The notes under the pieces were generated by a model, which was given only the letters and a program-made list of their open reading frames with translations, ran no database searches and was not told the origin of the DNA. A stretch of DNA of 64,000 bases from UBA6109 sp964506465. GTDB taxonomy: Bacteria > Desulfobacterota > Syntrophia > Syntrophales > UBA6109. Position numbers and translations under genes: made by a program. The first letter of the stretch is position 1; each line of letters begins with the position of its first letter. The stretch lies in contig CAZDLM010000009.1 in NCBI GenBank assembly GCA_964506465.1, positions 1 to 64,000 on the forward strand. Reading direction: 5' to 3'. Shown here piece after piece: positions 58,412-64,000 of this stretch.

Positions 58412-59332
58412 TCACGTTCCTTCGCCCGGCTCGAAATACCGCAGCACCGCTTTCTTGCGTCCCGTCAAGCGTCGGTACTCCACCGCCGGATACCCCAGGG
58501 CAATGACGGCATGAACCTTTTCGTTCTCCGGGATTCCCAGAAATTTCTGCAGAGACAAATCCCGGCGCATGGCCGCCACGACGAAACCGACAAGGCACGT
58601 CCCCAATCCCATGGCATGCGAGGCCAGCAGGAGGTTCTGAGCCGCCAACAGCGCGTCCTCCGCGGGGCAGCTTCCTCCGGGCCGGCTACCGATGACGATG
58701 GCCGCAGCCGCCCCGTGAAAAAGCCGGTCACGACCGTCCTGCCGCCACTCGGCGATTGCCTTCTCGACAGACTGGGCATACTCCCGGTAATAGCCGTCCA
58801 GTTCCGGCCGCCCAAGTCCCTTGGCGACACTGCGCAAGACGGCATTGCGCGACAATCGGTTGAGGCGCTCGAACAGGGGCAGAATCCTCTCCCCGAGCGC
58901 CAGCAGATCCCGCCGCGCGGGCAGGATCGTAAATGTCCAGACCTGACTGTTTGTCCCGGACGGCGCCAGAGAGGCGATCTTGACGAGATCCTCCAGGATC
59001 GGCCGTTCGACCGGCCGATCCTGGAAATTGCGGCAGGACCGCCGTGAGGCCATGAGCTGCGTCAATTTCGCCGCGTCGAAGCCGCCCCATGGAATCCAGT
59101 CTTCCTTCATGCGGAACGTCGCAAATTCCAGCATGGCGGGGTCGACGGCGCTCACCGAAACGGCCCCGGCGGGGCACACCGCAACGCACTGCCCGCAGGC
59201 CAGCGAGCGCTCGCCGTTCACGGCCGCCTTCCCCTCAACGAGGGAAATCGTTCCCGACGGGCACACCCGGATGCAGTTGCCGCATCCGATGCACCGTTCC
59301 CGATCAATGACCGTCGTTACCCTGCGTTTCAT
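58412..59332 (-). CDS. Ferredoxin-nitroreductase fusion protein
   Basis: 306 residues. The first ~60 residues are a 2[4Fe-4S] ferredoxin module (CIGCGNCIRVCPSG and CGQCVAVCPAGAV, the second slightly short at the left end). Residues ~85-300 are a nitroreductase fold: SRRSCRNFQDRPV, LAPSGTNSQVWTF for FMN binding, and GLGTCLVGFVVAA near the active site. Such fusions occur in anaerobes and use FMN with low-potential electrons on nitro or quinone-like substrates. The substrate is unknown. It is convergent with lepB. Confidence 0.85.
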   Translation of the reverse strand: MKRRVTTVIDRERCIGCGNCIRVCPSGTISLVEGKAAVNGERSLACGQCVAVCPAGAVSVSAVDPAMLEFATFRMKEDWIPWGGFDAAKLTQLMASRRSCRNFQDRPVERPILEDLVKIASLAPSGTNSQVWTFTILPARRDLLALGERILPLFERLNRLSRNAVLRSVAKGLGRPELDGYYREYAQSVEKAIAEWRQDGRDRLFHGAAAAIVIGSRPGGSCPAEDALLAAQNLLLASHAMGLGTCLVGFVVAAMRRDLSLQKFLGIPENEKVHAVIALGYPAVEYRRLTGRKKAVLRYFEPGEGT

Positions 59333-59387
59333 CTCGCCCTCTGCCGAACCCTCCGAAAAAAGGATGCTCCGACCGCGTCCGCGCTTC

Positions 59388-60671
59388 CTACGACAACAAT
59401 GAAAAGACCACCATGGCGACCGACATGCCGATGAGGACGGACACGGTTCCCCAGGAAATGATATTCATCACGGGACCGTTCACGTAGGTCCCCATGATCC
59501 GCCGGTCGTTGATCAGGGACAGCATGAAGAGAAGAACGACGGGCAGGAGCAGCCCGTTCGCGACCTGCGTATAGAACATGATGGAGATCAGCGGGACATC
59601 CGGCAGGAGGATGATCCCAGCGCCGAGAAAGATCATCAGTGAATAAAGGCCGTAGAAGTGGGGCGCCTCGACGAACTTGCGATCGAGGCTGGACTCCCAG
59701 CCGAAGGCCTCGCAGATCGTATAGGCGGTCGACAGAGGCAGGATCGAGGCGGCGAAAAGCGAGGCGTTCAGCAGCCCGACGGCAAACAGCCAAGACGAAT
59801 AATCGCCGGCCAGGGGTGCCAGCGCCAGCGCGGCGTCCTTGGCCGTCTCGATGCGGATGCCCGCCTGGAACAGCGTCACGGCGCACAGCAGGATGATGAA
59901 GAAGGCAACCAGGTTGACCGTGAGCGATCCGAAGACGACGTCCATCCTGAGGTAAGGATAGTCCTTCGCCTTCAGGCCTTTGTCTACGACGGAGGACTGG
60001 AGATAAAACTGCATCCAGGGTGCGATCGTCGTACCTACCAGGCCGAGCAGCATGGTCATATATCCCGCGTCCATGCGGACTTTTGGAGAAACCAGGGCTC
60101 TGCCGATCTGTCCCCAGTCCGGTTTTCCCATAAAACCCGAGACGATGTAGGAGAGGTAGAATACGCAGGCAAAAAGGAACACCTTCTCCACCGATTTGTA
60201 ATTCCCCTTCACGACGATCCACCAGACGAGCGCGGCTGCAACCGGCACGGAGATATGCCGCCCGACGCCGAAAATCTCGAGGCTCGCCGCCACCCCTGCG
60301 AACTCGGCGACGGTATTTCCCAGGTTCGTGAAGAACAGGACGACCATGAGGTAGAAGGTGATCTTGGCGCCAAAACGTTCGCGGATGAGGTCGGAAAGCC
60401 CCTTGCCCGAAATGACGCCCATCCGGGCGCACATCTCCTGGATGATGATGAGCGCCACCGTGATGGGGATCAGGGTCCACAGAAGGGAAAGGCCGTACTG
60501 AGCGCCGGCGAGCGAATAGGTCGTAATGCCGCCGGCGTCATTGTCGACATTGGAGGTGATGATGCCCGGACCGATCAGGGCAAGGAAAATCCCCAGGGAC
60601 CGCCAGAATCCCTTCCCGGAAAAGGCGTCAAGAAAGCGCTGCTTTTTTTGTCCGGAATCGCGTTCTGGCAT
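59388..60671 (-). CDS. NRAMP-related transporter, NRMT-like (probable Mg2+ transporter)
   Basis: 427 residues and about eleven helices with the SLC11/NRAMP fold: GPGIITSNVDNDAGG in TM1 and QEMCARMGVISGKGLSDLIRE after TM2. The metal-site residues differ from canonical Nramp: TM1 D-P-G-N is N-D-A-G-G here, and the TM6 Met of the V-M-P-H segment is Ala (TIAPWMQFYL). Loss of that Met marks the NRMT branch, which moves Mg2+ instead of Mn2+ or Fe2+. The gene follows, on the same strand, a soluble MgtE-like protein, which supports a Mg2+ role. Confidence 0.8.
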   Translation of the reverse strand: MPERDSGQKKQRFLDAFSGKGFWRSLGIFLALIGPGIITSNVDNDAGGITTYSLAGAQYGLSLLWTLIPITVALIIIQEMCARMGVISGKGLSDLIRERFGAKITFYLMVVLFFTNLGNTVAEFAGVAASLEIFGVGRHISVPVAAALVWWIVVKGNYKSVEKVFLFACVFYLSYIVSGFMGKPDWGQIGRALVSPKVRMDAGYMTMLLGLVGTTIAPWMQFYLQSSVVDKGLKAKDYPYLRMDVVFGSLTVNLVAFFIILLCAVTLFQAGIRIETAKDAALALAPLAGDYSSWLFAVGLLNASLFAASILPLSTAYTICEAFGWESSLDRKFVEAPHFYGLYSLMIFLGAGIILLPDVPLISIMFYTQVANGLLLPVVLLFMLSLINDRRIMGTYVNGPVMNIISWGTVSVLIGMSVAMVVFSLLS

Positions 60672-60707
60672 GGGAATGGGTCGCCTTTGTCCATGGAACA
60701 GCCGATC

Positions 60708-61970
60708 TCACTTGCCCAGTTCGGGCGCGACGGCCTCCAGGAGGTTCTTGAAGTCGATGACCCCCTCGATCTTGCCGTCTTTGTCCACGACCGGGATCGC
60801 GATGATTCCGTACTTGGCGAAATGATCGGCGATCTCGCTCTTGTCGGCATCGAGACCGACGGTCACGATGCGGGTGTCCATCAGTTCGTCGACTTTGCAC
60901 TGGTCGGAGGCCACCAGCAGGTCGCGCAGGCCGATCGCGCCCAGGAGGTGATCTTCGGAATCGACGACGTAGGCGTAATAGATCAGCTCCACTTCCTCCG
61001 CCTCCCTGCGCAGATGCGCGAGGGCGTCCGCCGCCGTCGTGTTCGGCGCAAAACGGATAAAAGACGTCGTCATCAGCCCTCCGGCTTTTTCCTCCGGATG
61101 GGCGAGCAGTTCCTTGATGTCCTCGGCGCTCTCCTTCTCCATCTCCTTGAGGATCACTTCCGCCTTGTCCTTGGAGAGCTCGCCGATCAGGTCGGTGGCT
61201 TCGCTCAGGGACATCTCCTCAATGATGTCCGAGGCGCTCGCCGGCGGCATGTCTTCGATGACCTTGACCTGGATCTTGGGGTCCGTTTCTTCGAGCGTCT
61301 CCGCGGCCATCTCCACGTCCAGGGTTTGGAATACCGCGGTCCGCTGATGAACATTCAGCTCCTCGATGATGTCGGCAAGATCCGCCGGGTGCAACTGCGA
61401 GAGGCGGTCCTGCGCGATCTTCAGGCGGAGCAGGTCCGGCGTCGAGATCGGTTGAATGAATTTCCAGGAGATGAACTGATCGGGAAGCGTGTAGTCGAAG
61501 AGCGACATGAGCAGTTTGTCGACCGCCTTCTCGAGTCCGACCCGCCGCATCAACCCGCGGAAACCGACGTCGACGTGAACCAGATGCAGCCCTCCGCGGA
61601 TTTTCAGAAACTGCAGATCGTTGACGCGCCTGATCTTCGCCCCGTCGGTGTCTACAACCTGCTTGTCCAGGAGCGCCTCGCGCAGAAGGATGTCCCCGTT
61701 GCGCATCGCGGGACTTCGCCAATCGGCCGGGACCGCGTCGGCCGCGACGTATCGCCCGCCTTCTTCCCGTATCTTCCGCCAGGACAGGAGTAAGGACTCC
61801 CGCCTGTCGCTCCTTCTCACCAGCGCGTCCGTAACTACGGGATACGGCTCGGACAGAACGGCCATCAGATCTCCGATCCGTCCCAGAACGCGTCCTTCGG
61901 CATCGAAGATTTCCCGGTTCAGTATCCAGCTCAAAAACAAAAAAACCTGAGGATCGGACGTCGCCGGCAT
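60708..61970 (-). CDS. MgtE N-domain/CBS protein lacking the membrane channel
   Basis: 420 residues without transmembrane helices. An N-terminal PRC-barrel-like stretch (FDAEGRVLGRIGDLMAVL, GAKIRRVNDLQFLKIRGGLHLVHVDVG) precedes an MgtE N domain (LHPADLADIIEELNVHQRTAVFQTLD, MPPASASDIIEEMS) and a CBS pair (AVDSEDHLLGAIGLRDLLVA, IAIPVVDKDGKIEGVIDFKNLL). In MgtE these parts sense Mg2+ and gate the channel, which is missing here. The transporter gene 36 bases downstream is NRAMP-related, so this protein may regulate it. GGAGG precedes the ATG. Confidence 0.85.
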   Translation of the reverse strand: MPATSDPQVFLFLSWILNREIFDAEGRVLGRIGDLMAVLSEPYPVVTDALVRRSDRRESLLLSWRKIREEGGRYVAADAVPADWRSPAMRNGDILLREALLDKQVVDTDGAKIRRVNDLQFLKIRGGLHLVHVDVGFRGLMRRVGLEKAVDKLLMSLFDYTLPDQFISWKFIQPISTPDLLRLKIAQDRLSQLHPADLADIIEELNVHQRTAVFQTLDVEMAAETLEETDPKIQVKVIEDMPPASASDIIEEMSLSEATDLIGELSKDKAEVILKEMEKESAEDIKELLAHPEEKAGGLMTTSFIRFAPNTTAADALAHLRREAEEVELIYYAYVVDSEDHLLGAIGLRDLLVASDQCKVDELMDTRIVTVGLDADKSEIADHFAKYGIIAIPVVDKDGKIEGVIDFKNLLEAVAPELGK

Positions 61971-61997
61971 GGTGCAAACCTCCAGGTTGTGGGGTCG

Positions 61998-62024
61998 TCT
62001 ATAGCACGCCTCCCCCCGTTACAA
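61998..62024 (-). promoter_or_regulatory. Candidate promoter of the MgtE-like/NRMT operon
   Basis: On the minus strand, TTGTAA (62019-62024), a short 15-base spacer and TATAGA (61998-62003). The spacer is suboptimal. Confidence 0.35.
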
Positions 62025-62113
62025 AAGGTTTTTTTATTCCTCCCTTTTCCAGGCCCCGCGCGTCTTATCCGGCTCCCCCAAAACCGGGATCCCCGCCGCC
62101 TTTCACATCCCGT

Positions 62114-62142
62114 TTGATGATCCCCCGACAGTATGCTATAAA
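62114..62142 (+). promoter_or_regulatory. Sigma70-type promoter of the phosphatase-glycosyltransferase operon
   Basis: TTGATG (62114-62119), 17-base spacer, TATAAA (62137-62142). The leader to the phosphatase start would be about 130 bases. The remainder of the 308-bp gap around it (61971-62278) holds the divergent promoter and no gene. Confidence 0.6.
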
Positions 62143-62278
62143 GTTACAGTCCCTTTAAACGGGCAGGCCCACGGCCGATCACAACCGTCTCGTTGTTTTT
62201 CAGGCAGGTTCAACTGACCGCAACTTCTCGGATGGAATCCCGGTTGCGAAATCTCTTCTTCCCTCGATGCGAGGACTC

Positions 62279-63100
62279 ATGCGGATGATCATTTTCACCG
62301 ATCTCGACGGCACGCTTCTCGATTCTGCAACCTACTCCTGGGAGAACGCCGCGCCGAGTCTCGGGAGGATCAGAGCCGAAGGGGTTCCGCTGATCTTCGC
62401 CACGAGCAAGACGAGAGTGGAGGTCGAAAGGATCCGGGTCTTGATGAACGTCCACGATCCCGTTATCGTGGAAAATGGCGGCGCCATCTTTTTTCCCGCG
62501 GGCTATTTCGGATCCGATTCCGACGGGGAAGACCGCCCCCCGTCCGATCAGTGCATCCGCATGGGAAAGCCCTATGCGGAAATCCGGGCCTTCGTAGCCG
62601 ATATGAGGGATCGCTTCTCCATCCGGGGCTTCGGCGATCTCGAAACCGCGGAGATCGCCGGACTGACGGGACTTCCCATGGACCAGGCCGGCCTGGCGCG
62701 GGCGAGGGAATTCTCCGAGCCCTTTCTGATCTCGGACCCCGCCGCGTTGCCGGATTTGGAAAGGGAAGCGGCCCGGCGGGATCTGAAGATCACCTCGGGC
62801 GGGAGGTTTCATCATCTGATCGCGGCGGAGCAGGACAAGGGCCGTGCGGTCAGAAAGCTGATCGACCTCTATGCACGTTTCCGCGGAACGAACCCGCGAA
62901 CCGTCGCCATCGGCGACAGCCGCAACGACCTTTCCATGCTCGAACAGGCGGATCAACCGGTGTTGATCCCGCGGCCCGACGGAACCCGTGAGGAGTTCGA
63001 CCTTCCGAACCTCATCATCGCCCCTTTTCCCGGAAGTCTTGGATGGAATGCCGTGGTGGCCCGCATTCTTTCGGAGGAAGGCGAACACCGCACCCCTTGA
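62279..63100 (+). CDS. Mannosyl-3-phosphoglycerate phosphatase-like HAD hydrolase
   Basis: 273 residues, HAD-IIB fold: motif I FTDLDGTLLD (both catalytic Asp), motif II ATSKTR (Ser/Thr), motif III Lys near AAEQDKGRAV and motif IV IGDSRNDLSML. The insertion contains FSEPFLISD, which fits the MPGP branch that removes the phosphate from mannosyl- or glucosyl-3-phosphoglycerate. The following glycosyltransferase gene is consistent with a two-step solute pathway. ATG 62279 has GAGG about five bases upstream and is favoured over ATG 62267. Confidence 0.8.
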   Translation: MRMIIFTDLDGTLLDSATYSWENAAPSLGRIRAEGVPLIFATSKTRVEVERIRVLMNVHDPVIVENGGAIFFPAGYFGSDSDGEDRPPSDQCIRMGKPYAEIRAFVADMRDRFSIRGFGDLETAEIAGLTGLPMDQAGLARAREFSEPFLISDPAALPDLEREAARRDLKITSGGRFHHLIAAEQDKGRAVRKLIDLYARFRGTNPRTVAIGDSRNDLSMLEQADQPVLIPRPDGTREEFDLPNLIIAPFPGSLGWNAVVARILSEEGEHRTP

Positions 63101-63111
63101 GAGGTTGAACG

Positions 63112-64000
63112 ATGGAGCCAACGACCCGTTTCATGACTGCGCTGCGGAACCACGTGCGACAGCGACTCGAACAACTCGGACAGGCCGACATCGTCGTCGG
63201 CATCCCCTCCTATTACAGCAGCGGAACGATCGCCCACGTCATCGACGCCGTCGCCGCCGGTCTGGCGAAATACTGCGGCGAATGCCGTGCGATCATCCTG
63301 GTGGCCGACGGCGGATCTACGGATGACTCGCGGGAGATCGCCAATCTTGTCCAGATTCCCTCCTTCAACATTGAGAAGATCGTCACGATCTACCGGGGAA
63401 TCCCTGGAAAGGGATCCGGACTGCGCGCCGTCTTCGAGGCGGCGAACTTCCTCAAAGCGAAGGCCGTCGCCGTCTTCGATTCGGATCTCGTCTCCATCAA
63501 ACCGGAGTGGATCGGAAACGTCCTGAATCCCGTGCGGGAGGGATACGACTTCGTCGCGCCCTTCTACCGGCGCTACAAGCTGGACGGGACTATCACCAAC
63601 ACCATCGCCTACAACATGACCCGGGCGCTTTACGGCCTGCGCATCCGCCAGCCCATCGGCGGGGATTTCGGCATCTCCGGCCGCCTGGTCAAGCACTATC
63701 TCGACCAGGACGTTTGGGAGACGGATGTGGCCCGCTTCGGCATCGATGTCTGGATGACGACGTCCGCCATCGTCTGGAAGTGCCGGATCTGCCAGGCAAG
63801 GCTCGGCGTCAAGATCCACGGCCACAAGGATCCGGCCGCGGATCTCGGCCCCATGTTCCGGCAGGTCGTGGGCTCCATTTTCCAGATGATGGAACAGCAT
63901 GAGGACTTCTGGAAGAACGTCACGGGTTCGAAAGACGTCCCAATCCTCGGCGCGGAGTTCGAGCAGGAGCCCGCTCCTTTTGACGTCGACGTGGAAAGCC
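63112..64000 (+). CDS. Glycosyltransferase (GT-A, GT2/GT81-like), cut by window end
   Basis: Open to the end of the window (at least 296 codons), so it is incomplete here. It opens with VVGIPSYYSSGTIAHVIDAV, then ADGGSTDDSREIANL, KGSGLRAVFEAA and the metal-binding FDSDLVSIKPEW, a GT-A fold with DSD motif. The central YDFVAPFYRRYKLDGTITNTI and QPIGGDFGIS resemble glucosyl-3-phosphoglycerate-synthase-type enzymes. The ATG follows GAGAGG by eight bases. Beside the phosphatase gene it may make the phosphorylated sugar-glycerate intermediate (inference). Confidence 0.75.
   Translation, partial: MEPTTRFMTALRNHVRQRLEQLGQADIVVGIPSYYSSGTIAHVIDAVAAGLAKYCGECRAIILVADGGSTDDSREIANLVQIPSFNIEKIVTIYRGIPGKGSGLRAVFEAANFLKAKAVAVFDSDLVSIKPEWIGNVLNPVREGYDFVAPFYRRYKLDGTITNTIAYNMTRALYGLRIRQPIGGDFGISGRLVKHYLDQDVWETDVARFGIDVWMTTSAIVWKCRICQARLGVKIHGHKDPAADLGPMFRQVVGSIFQMMEQHEDFWKNVTGSKDVPILGAEFEQEPAPFDVDVES

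Overview
The window reads as chromosome from a GC-rich, Gram-negative, anaerobic or syntrophic bacterium, most like the Desulfobacterota (Syntrophales and relatives). This is inference from gene content: a type IV pilin, TMTC-like TPR glycosyltransferases, an FAD/Fe-S glycolate-type oxidase pair, an oxalate/formate-family carrier, a ferredoxin-nitroreductase, and Sec/LepB/queuosine housekeeping genes. Two runs of ten Ns (near 10.99 kb and 34.35 kb) look like scaffold joins, so this is probably a draft or metagenome assembly.

Layout. 0-3.4 kb (+): acetyltransferase, DegT-type aminotransferase, methyltransferase and a polyprenol-phosphate-sugar synthase. 3.6-11.1 kb (-): pilA followed by two TMTC/DUF1736-like TPR glycosyltransferases, a truncated third copy and two GT-C membrane glycosyltransferases. 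The synthase could supply the lipid-linked donor for these GT-C enzymes, so this looks like a surface or pilin glycosylation block. 11.5-15.1 kb (+): queD-folE2-nadE and a small zinc-ribbon protein. 15.1-17.3 kb: MITE-like repeats, a YajD-like HNH protein, small envelope proteins and a lipoprotein. 17.4-24 kb (+): hydantoinase A, an HDAC-like hydrolase with a C-terminal zinc ribbon, CMD, exported MsrA, pirin, metallophosphoesterase. 24-27.7 kb (-): Fe(III) ABC transporter. 28-33.7 kb (+): gamma-glutamyltransferase, DUF488, FIST protein and hybrid sensor kinase. 33.7-36.8 kb: a P-type cation ATPase behind what I read as a yybP-ykoY (Mn2+) riboswitch with a visible terminator/antiterminator switch. 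37-38.7 kb (-): OmpA-family coiled-coil protein and partner.

38.9-46.5 kb is the accessory region and the most interesting part. I read it as a decayed chromosomal integron: the N-terminal remnant of an integron integrase gene (minus strand, in-frame amber codon, truncated), then an attI-like stretch and seven gene cassettes, all on the plus strand, each ending in an attC-like site. The cassettes encode a PUA/EVE-like + PD-(D/E)XK nuclease fusion, another VEVK-motif protein, three consecutive HEPN-like proteins with R-x(4-6)-H motifs, a PF10137-type TIR-like protein, and a secreted L-asparaginase broken by two frameshifts. Five or six of the seven look like defence or abortive-infection genes, so this is a candidate integron-borne defence cluster.

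46.5-64 kb returns to core genes: glcD/glcF-like oxidase, OFA-family transporter, mazG, DUF2065, queA-tgt-yajC-secD-secF-DUF456-lepB, ferredoxin-nitroreductase, an NRAMP-related transporter whose altered metal site suggests Mg2+, paired with a membrane-less MgtE-like protein, and finally mannosyl-3-phosphoglycerate-phosphatase-like and glycosyltransferase genes (the last cut by the window end) that may make a glyceric-acid-type compatible solute. I saw no rRNA, tRNA or CRISPR array.
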